From NCBI GenBank assembly GCA_031430575.1, contig JANPBT010000017.1, positions 1-64,000 on the forward strand: a stretch of 64,000 nt of DNA. Reading direction: 5' to 3'. Positions 33,566 to 40,160 of this stretch are shown piece after piece. The notes under the pieces are model-generated. The model was not told where the DNA came from. It searched no databases and worked only from the letters and a program-made list of their open reading frames with translations. Position numbers and translations under genes: made by a program. This stretch comes from JANMDS01 sp031430575. Its GTDB lineage: Bacteria; Pseudomonadota; Gammaproteobacteria; Burkholderiales; Casimicrobiaceae. Position 1 is the first letter of the stretch. Every line of letters starts with the position of its first letter.

Positions 33566-34186
33566 GCCGTTTTTAAGTGCGTAATACGTTAAATCGCTGT
33601 TGGAAGAAAGTGTCATCTTTTCAAGCAGTCGGGTGCGATAAGTGCTCACTGTTTTTACGCTGAGAGCCATATGTTGTGCAATCTCGCCCACCGCTTCACC
33701 TTTTGCAAGCCGCATAAAAACTTGCAGCTCCCGGTCGGAGAGATGGGTGTGCGGCGGTGCATCATCCTTTGCGCCCATTTGAGCGGCCAAGAGCTCGGCC
33801 ACTGCCGCGCTGATGTAGCGCCGCCCGGTGGCGAGCACACGAATAGCTTTTATGATTTCTGCCGGGTCGCAGGCTTTATTCAAGTAGCCTTGCGCGCCTT
33901 TGCGAATCAAGCTCACCGCGTAATGGGCTTCAGAAAATCCACTCAAGACCAAAATCGCCATATCTGGCGCGCGCGCTTGCAAGCTGGCCATCACCTCAAT
34001 GCCCGTTTGCCCCGGCATGGAAACATCGAGCAGCAGCACATCGGGCGGGCTGCGGCGCACCAGATCGAGCGCCTCGCCACCGCTGGCCGCTTCGCCAATG
34101 ATTTCAATGTCCGCGTGGTCGGCAATAAAAGCTTTAAGGCCATTGCGCACAACGGCATGATCGTCCACGATGCCAACTTTAATCAT
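33554..34186 (-). CDS. NarL/FixJ-type response regulator
   Basis: A 210-residue regulator. The receiver domain (1-120) has IVDDHAVVRNGL, phosphoacceptor Asp in DVLLLDVSMPGQTG (about 54), a conserved Ser in LVLSGFS and Lys in GYLNKACDPAEI. The LuxR-type HTH is at about 145-205 (LSDRELQVFMRLAKGEAVGE, IAQHMALSVKTVSTYRTRLL). It diverges from the histidine kinase (34270), forming a two-component pair. It is a candidate to bind the island's GTAGGACATGTCCTAC-type sites, though nothing here proves it. Confidence 0.92.
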   Translation of the reverse strand: MIKVGIVDDHAVVRNGLKAFIADHADIEIIGEAASGGEALDLVRRSPPDVLLLDVSMPGQTGIEVMASLQARAPDMAILVLSGFSEAHYAVSLIRKGAQGYLNKACDPAEIIKAIRVLATGRRYISAAVAELLAAQMGAKDDAPPHTHLSDRELQVFMRLAKGEAVGEIAQHMALSVKTVSTYRTRLLEKMTLSSNSDLTYYALKNGLID

Positions 34187-34269
34187 GATGATGCCACGCT
34201 CCGGTTATCTCCGCGAAGTCTAGCAGGGTATCTGGCAACTTCATCAATCCGAATGAGAAAGGATTAGCC

Positions 34270-35616
34270 ATGGAACTACCAGCGCTCAAACGCGGCTTTT
34301 CACTCACTTGGATCGTGCCGATTTTAATTGCCAGCGTAATTGCCATCGTGATATCAAACGAATTTTCGTATCGTCGCTCTGTCGACGCGAATATTTCATT
34401 AAAGTCCATCATCGAAACCCGCATTGCCGTGCAGCGGCTCAAAGAGCTGGCCATTGACGCCGAAACAGGGCAGCGCGGCTATCTGCTTACAGGAAAAGAC
34501 GAGTACTTAAAACCCTACACACGGGCCACCGAAGAAATCGAGACAACACTTGACCTTATTCGCAACAAAGTCAGTGGCGACAAAGATGATTTAGCGAACT
34601 TGGCCGCGATCTCGCGCTTGCTCTCACGTAAGCTTGGCGAAATGGAATTGACGATCCTGCTCCGAAAAAATAATCAAGAAGTTGCTTGGCGCTCCACTCT
34701 AGAAACAGATTTTGGTAAAGAATATATGGACTCGATGCGCAATGCTATTGAAACGCTCCTTGCCTCGGTAAACAACGACATCCGTGTACAGCAGGCGCAA
34801 ATTCAGCAAACCCTGAATGTTTCGCGCTACGCCATCGGCATCGGGGCGGTGTTAAGTGTGATTGCGTTTCTGCTTTACTTGCAGCAAACAAAGCGGGTCG
34901 TCGCCATAGAGCTTGAGGCCAAACAGCTTTTACGACACGAGCGAGATTCTTTAGGGGAAGAGGTCGCTGCGCGCACAAAAGAGCTTTCTGAACTTGCAAA
35001 CCATTTAGAAACCGCGCGCGAAGATGAGCGTGCACATTTAGCGCGCGAGCTGCACGATGAGATGGGCGCGCGGCTCACGGCAGCGAAGCTCGACGTGGCC
35101 CGCCTGCGCGCGCGGCTTGCGCCCCTTTCACCGGAAGTAAATGAGCGGATCTCTAACTTAAACCAATCGCTCGACGCAGGGATTGCCCTCAAGCGGGAAA
35201 TCATCGAAGGCTTGCGGCCTTCTAGTCTTTCAAACCTCGGCCTCTTGCCCACACTAGAAATCCTCGCGCGCGAAACGGCAGAACGAAGTGGCTTGCTAAT
35301 TGAATCCAATCTTGAATCTGTCGCTTTAAATAGTGCGACAGAGCTCACAGCCTACCGATTTGTGCAAGAAGCGCTGACCAACGTGATGAAGTACGCTGTC
35401 GCTAAAAACGTAGTGATTGCGCTCCATGTTTTTGAAAATCACGCTGAGCTTTCGATCACCGACGATGGCGTAGGCTTTGATCTCGGTAAGCTAAAGCCAT
35501 TTTCGTATGGCCTGACTGGCATGCGCCAACGGGTTGAAGCCGCCGGCGGGCGCATGCAAATCAAAACGTCTCTGGGCAGTGGAACGGTCATGATGGCTTC
35601 GTTACCGCACGGGTAA
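34270..35616 (+). CDS. CHASE3-domain sensor histidine kinase
   Basis: A 448-residue membrane kinase. Span 1 is at about 13-29 (IVPILIASVIAIVIS). The periplasmic CHASE3 domain at about 35-180 includes LAIDAETGQRGYLLTGKDEY. Span 2 is at about 185-205 (YAIGIGAVLSVIAFLLYL). Then come a coiled coil, a HisKA_3 dimerisation domain with the phosphoacceptor His in ARELHDEMGARLTAAKLDVA (about 261), and an HATPase_c domain (FVQEALTNVMKYA, ITDDGVGFDLGKL, YGLTGMRQRVEAAGG). The partner is the divergent NarL-type regulator. CHASE3 kinases sense unknown extracellular cues. Confidence 0.92.
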   Translation: MELPALKRGFSLTWIVPILIASVIAIVISNEFSYRRSVDANISLKSIIETRIAVQRLKELAIDAETGQRGYLLTGKDEYLKPYTRATEEIETTLDLIRNKVSGDKDDLANLAAISRLLSRKLGEMELTILLRKNNQEVAWRSTLETDFGKEYMDSMRNAIETLLASVNNDIRVQQAQIQQTLNVSRYAIGIGAVLSVIAFLLYLQQTKRVVAIELEAKQLLRHERDSLGEEVAARTKELSELANHLETAREDERAHLARELHDEMGARLTAAKLDVARLRARLAPLSPEVNERISNLNQSLDAGIALKREIIEGLRPSSLSNLGLLPTLEILARETAERSGLLIESNLESVALNSATELTAYRFVQEALTNVMKYAVAKNVVIALHVFENHAELSITDDGVGFDLGKLKPFSYGLTGMRQRVEAAGGRMQIKTSLGSGTVMMASLPHG

Positions 35617-35783
35617 TGACCAAGTAACGCCGCGGTATCGCCCGCGTCAGCGTTTCGTAGGTGTTTGTCTGACACGCGCGCGGCCTCTGCGCTGATTCTC
35701 TCCGTGCCCCCCGCTCGCTACCATCCTCTCATTGGATTAGAGAACGAAACCTTCGCTCCACTCCACACCTCAAAGGAACTGTC

Positions 35784-35951
35784 ATGCTCCATTACGCCGT
35801 TGTTTTCTTTGTCATCGCGTTGATTGCTGCTGTATTTGGCTTTGGCGGAATCGCCGCAGGTGCGGTTGAAATCGCCAAAATCCTTTTTTTCGTATTTATC
35901 GCCATCGCAGCCGTCACATTTGTGATGGGTTTGATTCGCCGCGGCAAGTAA
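35784..35951 (+). CDS. DUF1328 (UPF0391) small membrane protein
   Basis: A 55-residue protein, MLHYAVVFFVIALIAAVFGF followed by GGIAAGAVEIAKILFFVFIA, with two membrane spans and the conserved FGFGGIAAGA motif of DUF1328/YtjA. Function unknown; commonly stress-induced. AAAGGAACTGTC precedes the ATG. First of a run of seven co-directional envelope and stress genes ending at 38557. Confidence 0.9.
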   Translation: MLHYAVVFFVIALIAAVFGFGGIAAGAVEIAKILFFVFIAIAAVTFVMGLIRRGK

Positions 35952-35992
35952 TTCACATTCAATTTCAATCTTAAAAAGCAGAAAGATTTATC

Positions 35993-36391
35993 ATGAAAAA
36001 CGAAACCACATCAAATATCGCACACACTACAGAAACGCTCATTCAAGGCGCAGCCGATCGGGCGGCGCACGTTGCGGATAACTATCTGAGTAACGCAGCA
36101 AGCGCGGTTGAATTTACTGCAGACAGCGCGAAACAAGGCGTGAACGCAATGCGGGAAAAAACCGAAAACGCAGCCGCGCATCTCGGCGCACGTGCTGGCG
36201 ATCTTGCTGAGCGGGGCATGAATTCCGCCCGTCACGCGGCCGACCGCGTATCTGGCACATACAACAAATACCTCGAAGCAACGACCTACTACGTCGCAGA
36301 GCAACCGGTGCGCGCAGTGCTGATTTCTGCAGCCGTTGGCGCAACCGTTGCAGCAATCGTGCTCTCCAGTCGCAGCGGACATCGCCGTTAA
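35993..36391 (+). CDS. ElaB/YqjD/DUF883-like ribosome- or membrane-associated protein
   Basis: A 132-residue protein. Residues 1-95 form an alanine-rich amphipathic helix; a C-terminal membrane anchor (VRAVLISAAVGATVAAIVLS) follows TYYVAEQPVRA, the YqjD/ElaB signature ("V-x-E-Q-P"). E. coli relatives attach ribosomes to the inner membrane in stationary phase. Followed by YqjE-like and YqjK-like genes in the same order as the E. coli yqj cluster. Confidence 0.82.
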   Translation: MKNETTSNIAHTTETLIQGAADRAAHVADNYLSNAASAVEFTADSAKQGVNAMREKTENAAAHLGARAGDLAERGMNSARHAADRVSGTYNKYLEATTYYVAEQPVRAVLISAAVGATVAAIVLSSRSGHRR

Positions 36392-36433
36392 TCAACGCTA
36401 CTACTCTAAACCGACACCGCCAGGAGACCCATC

Positions 36434-36808
36434 ATGTTCGCGCGCCTAATCAATACGATCGTTTCGCATCCTGATCTAGTACTTGATCATGTAGATAACT
36501 ATGTTGATCTTTTGCGCACGGACACTCAATCGTTCAAACAAGCGTTGACTAAACGCTTGCTTTCGATCGTGGTTTTTGCTGTCGCACTTTTACTTAGCAT
36601 CATGTTCGGTGGCGTGGTGATTATGCTTTGGGCAGTGGGTCAAGGTCATCTCTGGATCTTACCTGCGCTGCCGATTGCGCTAGCCGCACTCGCGCTGGCA
36701 GCGTATATGTTTGGCGATTCAAAACGGGTTGGAAATATGTTTGCAAGCACTCGCGAGCAGGCGCGCGAGGATGCCCAAATGCTCAAACAAGCGATGCATA
36801 CCCCATGA
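36434..36808 (+). CDS. YqjE-like phage-holin-family membrane protein
   Basis: A 124-residue protein with two spans (about 40-65 LLSIVVFAVALLLSIMFGGV and 72-95 LWILPALPIALAALALAAYM) flanked by charged helices, the layout of the YqjE/holin-superfamily 6 proteins. Function unknown. Its stop overlaps the next gene's ATG (ATGA at 36805-36808), indicating coupled translation. Confidence 0.8.
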   Translation: MFARLINTIVSHPDLVLDHVDNYVDLLRTDTQSFKQALTKRLLSIVVFAVALLLSIMFGGVVIMLWAVGQGHLWILPALPIALAALALAAYMFGDSKRVGNMFASTREQAREDAQMLKQAMHTP

Positions 36809-37293
36809 ATGAGTCCACGAACATACCGTTATCAAACGGTCAGGCCGAACGCGCTGACGTGATTGCAATGATGAATGCGCGACGCGGCACATTTCGCGAT
36901 GCGCTCAATCCTCCTGAATCTGCATCACAACCTAAATCAACGCTGGGAAACCGCGTTGCGGATCATCCATCGGCTAACCAAAGCGCGCAAAGCATGTGGC
37001 TCTCCATCGGCAAAAGCTTAGCGAACCAATGGTGGCAGCGCCATCCGGCACGCATCGCCGTGCGACTCGCCGAAAGCGTGGTCGCGATCGAGGCCAAGCA
37101 ACACCCGGTGCGCCTGCTAGCGATTGGTGCGGGCGTCGGCGCGGCCTTAGTGGTCATCGCGCCATGGCGGCGCTTGGGGCTCACCTCGATGCTAGCGCGC
37201 GTTGTTGCGGCAAACACTTCGGGTCTGCTCTCGCACGCGCTGACGCTCTCAACAACGATGACGCAAAAAAGTGCGTCAAAACCTAACCCCTAA
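36805..37293 (+). CDS. Hypothetical protein, third gene of the YqjD-YqjE-like unit
   Basis: A 162-residue basic protein: a disordered N-terminal half (ADVIAMMNARRGTFRDALNP...), then WLSIGKSLANQWWQRHPARI and a hydrophobic segment VRLLAIGAGVGAALVVIAPW that may be a membrane span. The W-x-x-x-P and following helix resemble YqjK-type partners, but weakly. Start fixed by the 4-bp overlap with the preceding gene. Confidence 0.65.
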   Translation: MNESTNIPLSNGQAERADVIAMMNARRGTFRDALNPPESASQPKSTLGNRVADHPSANQSAQSMWLSIGKSLANQWWQRHPARIAVRLAESVVAIEAKQHPVRLLAIGAGVGAALVVIAPWRRLGLTSMLARVVAANTSGLLSHALTLSTTMTQKSASKPNP

Positions 37294-37307
37294 TTTTGGA
37301 TCAACAT

Positions 37308-37883
37308 ATGAAACTTGCGCCTTCAAAATCAAAAACAGAACCGCCAGATATTGCCTTACACACGGGCGATTTGCAGCTCGACCTTAACGCGCTCAAAGCC
37401 GCGGCGCAAAATTTAAGTGATGGTGCAGTAACGCCGAGCTCCAGCGCGTGGACGCAAGACATCATTCGTTTGCTCAATGATTCGCTGGCGACCGAGCTCG
37501 TCTGCGTATTACGCTACAAGCGACACCATTTCACCGCGCAAGGGCTGGCATCTCCTGCCATTGCTGCTGAATTTTTGGTGCATGCCAATGAAGAAGCGGC
37601 GCACGGGGATAGGATCGCTAAACGCATCGTGCAGCTTGGCGGTGATCCCGATTTTTCACCCACTACGCTACTGGCGCGTAGCCACGCTGCCTACGACGCG
37701 TCGCACGATTTGCAGTCGATGCTGCGATCAAATCTGACCGCCGAGCGGATTGCGGTGGAATCTTATCGCCAGCTCATCGCGCTCGTGGCCGATAAAGACC
37801 CAACGACCCGTCGTTTGTTGGAAGATATTTTGGCAGACGAAGAAACCCATGCCGACGAGCTGGCAGATTGGCTGGCGAAGTAG
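37308..37883 (+). CDS. Ferritin-like (bacterioferritin-type) protein
   Basis: A 191-residue four-helix-bundle protein. Likely metal ligands appear in SLATELVCVLRYKRHH (Glu about 69), FLVHANEEAAHGDRIAKRI (E-x2-H), NLTAERIAVESYRQL (Glu) and ILADEETHADELADWL (E-E-x-H). The pattern fits bacterioferritin/DUF-type ferritin-like proteins that store iron or detoxify peroxide. The N-terminal 40 residues look disordered. It lies 14 bp after the previous gene. Whether it binds heme is not visible. Confidence 0.82.
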   Translation: MKLAPSKSKTEPPDIALHTGDLQLDLNALKAAAQNLSDGAVTPSSSAWTQDIIRLLNDSLATELVCVLRYKRHHFTAQGLASPAIAAEFLVHANEEAAHGDRIAKRIVQLGGDPDFSPTTLLARSHAAYDASHDLQSMLRSNLTAERIAVESYRQLIALVADKDPTTRRLLEDILADEETHADELADWLAK

Positions 37884-37929
37884 TGCGGAATTACTGCAAT
37901 GCAATCTCACTTTTACTTAAGGAAAAATC

Positions 37930-38247
37930 ATGAACAAATCATTTCGAATGAGCACTCTCCTACTCGCTGCATTTTTAACGGTAGCAAGCACCGGCTGCGC
38001 GGTCATGCGCAATCAAGAGACAGTCGGCGCGTATGTTGACGATGTAGGAATTACGACTTCGATCAAAGCCCGCTTTATTGAAGATAAATCTGTCGACGCC
38101 AGCGCAATTAGCGTTGAGACGCTCAACGGCACAGTGCAACTCTCAGGCTTTGCAAAATCGAATCTTGAGCGCACGCAGGCGGAGTCGATCGCCCGTGCCG
38201 TAGCGGGCGTGCGGGTGGTGCGCAATAGCATCATCGTTCGCACCTAA
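37930..38247 (+). CDS. BON-domain lipoprotein (OsmY-like)
   Basis: A 105-residue lipoprotein with lipobox ASTGC (Cys about 23), then a single BON domain (DDVGITTSIKARFIEDKSVD, ISVETLNGTVQLSGFAKSNL, GVRVVRNSIIVRT). It likely sits at the inner face of the outer membrane. AAGGAAAAATC lies before the ATG. Followed by a CsbD gene, mirroring the pair at 21160-21922. Confidence 0.86.
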   Translation: MNKSFRMSTLLLAAFLTVASTGCAVMRNQETVGAYVDDVGITTSIKARFIEDKSVDASAISVETLNGTVQLSGFAKSNLERTQAESIARAVAGVRVVRNSIIVRT

Positions 38248-38332
38248 GCTACAGAAAATCAATTAGTGCTGTTGGAAAACGGATCACGCGCAGAAACCGC
38301 TGTACGTACCGTTCAAATGAAAAGGAACGACC

Positions 38333-38557
38333 ATGAACTGGAATTCAATTGAAGGTAACTGGAAGCAACTCAAGGGCAACGTGATTGAGCAGTGGGGCAA
38401 GCTCACCGATGATGATTTTGACGTGATCGAAGGCAAACGCGAACAGCTCGCGGGCAAGATCCAGGAGCGCTACGGCATTGCGAAAGACGAGGCAGAAAAG
38501 CAAGTCGCGAAGTGGGAGAGTAGCTACTCTAAAGACTGGCTTCGCTCAGGGCTGTAA
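38333..38557 (+). CDS. CsbD-family stress protein (YjbJ-like)
   Basis: A 74-residue protein with the full CsbD/YjbJ pattern: MNWNSIEGNWKQLKGNVIEQ, WGKLTDDDFDVIEGKREQLA and GKIQERYGIAKDEAEKQVAK. More canonical than the paralogue at 21160. AAAGGAACGACC precedes the ATG. Last gene of the run; an inverted pair of dispersed repeats follows 16 bp after its stop and marks the right edge of the island. Confidence 0.93.
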   Translation: MNWNSIEGNWKQLKGNVIEQWGKLTDDDFDVIEGKREQLAGKIQERYGIAKDEAEKQVAKWESSYSKDWLRSGL

Positions 38558-38573
38558 GCCCCTGCTTGCATCA

Positions 38574-38591
38574 ATACCCGCGGCGCAGATG
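38574..38591 (+). repeat. CCTGCGGCGCAG dispersed repeat, copy 20
   Basis: ATACCCGCGGCGCAGATG, one core mismatch; left arm of an inverted pair after the CsbD gene. Confidence 0.85.
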
Positions 38592-38628
38592 AGGTGTATG
38601 TTGACCGAAATCTGCAAAAAATAGGCCA

Positions 38629-38646
38629 AATCTGCGCCGCAGGTAT
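38629..38646 (-). repeat. CCTGCGGCGCAG dispersed repeat, copy 21
   Basis: Exact consensus on the minus strand, right arm of the pair with copy 20; 37 bp between them. Confidence 0.92.
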
Positions 38647-38687
38647 TTGCCCAACGCGCAACGTCAACACTTGATTAAAAAAAAGAA

Positions 38688-38715
38688 AAAGGGCTACGTT
38701 TTCACGTAGCCCTTT
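38688..38715 (-). terminator. Rho-independent terminator of the tRNA-Asn gene
   Basis: AAAGGGCTACGT and ACGTAGCCCTTT form a perfect 12-bp stem with a 4-nt loop. On the minus strand the stem is followed by a T-rich run, as needed for termination of the leftward tRNA transcript, 9 bp after its CCA end. Confidence 0.85.
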
Positions 38716-38724
38716 GAATTAATT

Positions 38725-38800
38725 TGGCTCCTCGACCTGGGCTCGAACCAGGGACCTACGGATTAACAGTCCGGCGCTCTACCAACTGAGCTATCGAGGA
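38725..38800 (-). tRNA. tRNA-Asn (GUU)
   Basis: On the minus strand the sequence begins TCCTCGATAGCTCAGTTGGT and ends with GGTTCGAGCCC...GAGGA followed by encoded CCA. The acceptor arm TCCTCGA pairs with TCGAGGA. The anticodon loop CTGTTAA places GTT at the anticodon, reading asparagine codons. It lies at the right edge of the repeat-poor island; tRNA genes are common integration sites, but no att duplication was found. Confidence 0.95.
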
Positions 38801-38872
38801 ATCAAGCCTGAGATTATGGCACGGATTACGTCGTTTCGTCAACTTTACCGCGATGCACATTAAACTTTGCGC

Positions 38873-39547
38873 ATGAAAAATCGCTTTATTTTTATCACGG
38901 GGGCCAGCGGCGGGCTCGGCAGCGCATTGGCCTTTGCCTGCGCAGCGCGCGGCGCAACGGTCGTGCTGCATGGGCGCAAAAGCGAAAAATTGGATCAGCT
39001 CTATGATGCGATTGTTGATGCCCGCCATCCAGAGCCTTTTCTAATGCCGTTGGATTTCACACAGGCTAGCGTCGATGCGTTTGGCCAAATCGCTGATGCC
39101 ATCAAAAAACAATGCGGCAGCCTCGATGCTCTTGTGCACTGCGCGGCCGAGCTTGGCGCGGTGAGCCCGCTCGAGCATCAAAGCGTTGAGCACTTGCGTG
39201 CAACTTGGCTCACCAATACCCTGAGCCCGATCATGCTCACGCGCGCGCTTTCTCCTGCCCTGCGCGCGGCCGCTGCGCAAAGCCGCGCGCCACGCATTAT
39301 TTTCACCACCGATTCCCATGTCGATACGCCAGCGCCTTACTGGGGTGGTTACGGTGTGAGCAAGGCTGCCATCGCGCATTTCGCGCAAATACTCGCCCAA
39401 GAATGGGATTTCGCGAAGGTGCACGCAATTGCACCGGGCGCGATTGATTCACCGCTGCGCACCAAAACCCATCCGGGCGAAACGAAAGAATCGCGCATTG
39501 CGTTGGCCGATGCTATTTCACAGTATGTCGCACTCTTAGACGATTAA
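38873..39547 (+). CDS. Short-chain dehydrogenase/reductase (YciK-like)
   Basis: A 224-residue Rossmann-fold oxidoreductase: nucleotide motif TGASGGLGSALA (about 8-19), an A-rich NAG-equivalent VHCAAELG, Ser in IIFTTDSHVDTP (about 145) and the catalytic YGVSKAA (Tyr about 159, Lys 163). Overall similarity is to YciK-type proteins, whose substrate is unknown. A TTG two codons upstream is in frame, but the ATG at 38873 is preferred. A dispersed repeat begins 7 bp after the stop. Confidence 0.85.
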   Translation: MKNRFIFITGASGGLGSALAFACAARGATVVLHGRKSEKLDQLYDAIVDARHPEPFLMPLDFTQASVDAFGQIADAIKKQCGSLDALVHCAAELGAVSPLEHQSVEHLRATWLTNTLSPIMLTRALSPALRAAAAQSRAPRIIFTTDSHVDTPAPYWGGYGVSKAAIAHFAQILAQEWDFAKVHAIAPGAIDSPLRTKTHPGETKESRIALADAISQYVALLDD

Positions 39548-39554
39548 AGGGGTC

Positions 39555-39572
39555 AATCTGCGCCGCAGGTAT
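39555..39572 (-). repeat. CCTGCGGCGCAG dispersed repeat, copy 22
   Basis: Exact consensus, 7 bp after the SDR stop codon. Confidence 0.92.
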
Positions 39573-39636
39573 GGCGGCTGTAGCGTCTACGATCAACTGA
39601 TCGCAACCCGACGACTGGCTTTTTAAAATTGGAATT

Positions 39637-40149
39637 TCACTCAATCGTACGCAAATGACGTAGCCGAATGCGTAGCGCACGAAAGTCGTCGGCATGCATT
39701 TGGTCGGGGAAAAATGCACACCGAATGCGATCACCTGATTGGGTGCGCGCGTCAAAGGCGATCAGCCACGGCGCAACGAAAATTGGCAGTAGCGGCTGCG
39801 CGGTCTCGGGCTCATTTTGAGCCTCGCGCCGCAGACTAAGAGCATCCATCGGATCAATCGAAATTTCGACAACGGGATTGCGTTGCCTGCGCGCTTGCCA
39901 TGCACCATAAAGCATCAACGAGACAGCTAAAAAAATGCTTAATTCCAGTGAAATCTGCGCCGCAGGTATGAGCACACTGGCGAACGCGAACGCCGCGAAC
40001 AGCAATCGGCGCTGCCACCGCGACTTGCGCAATCGCAACGTCAACAACGGGCGATGCGCACGGATGATCTGTGAATCAGTTTCAGAAAAGCCAAGCCGCG
40101 CGCGCTGCGCTTGAAACCACGCTGCAATCTGCGCCGCAGGTATTGGCAT
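39637..40149 (-). CDS. YgfX-like membrane protein containing two dispersed repeats
   Basis: A 170-residue protein with a two-span hairpin (LLFAAFAFASVL and LSIFLAVSLMLYGAW). The cytoplasmic domain ends VAPWLIAFDARTQSGDRIRC and ADDFRALRIRLRHLR, matching the pattern of YgfX/CptA proteins (PF07254), which in E. coli affect cytoskeletal proteins and partner a flavin-assembly factor; that partner is not seen here. The gene carries two exact repeats: one directly after the start codon (M-P-I-P-A-A-Q-I) and one in the turn between the two spans (L-I-P-A-A-Q-I-S). It ends upstream of the SDR on the opposite strand. Confidence 0.68.
   Translation of the reverse strand: MPIPAAQIAAWFQAQRARLGFSETDSQIIRAHRPLLTLRLRKSRWQRRLLFAAFAFASVLIPAAQISLELSIFLAVSLMLYGAWQARRQRNPVVEISIDPMDALSLRREAQNEPETAQPLLPIFVAPWLIAFDARTQSGDRIRCAFFPDQMHADDFRALRIRLRHLRTIE
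39952..39969 (-). repeat. CCTGCGGCGCAG dispersed repeat, copy 23
   Basis: Exact consensus in sense, encoding I-P-A-A-Q-I in the loop between two membrane spans. Confidence 0.92.
40126..40143 (-). repeat. CCTGCGGCGCAG dispersed repeat, copy 24
   Basis: Exact consensus forming codons 3-8 of the YgfX-like gene. Confidence 0.92.
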
Positions 40150-40160
40150 AAAACGTGGGG

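Noticed and set aside
38574..38800. tRNA-Asn as proven integration site of the island
   Set aside because: No integrase and no direct repeat of the tRNA 3' end found at the left edge near 20.5 kb.
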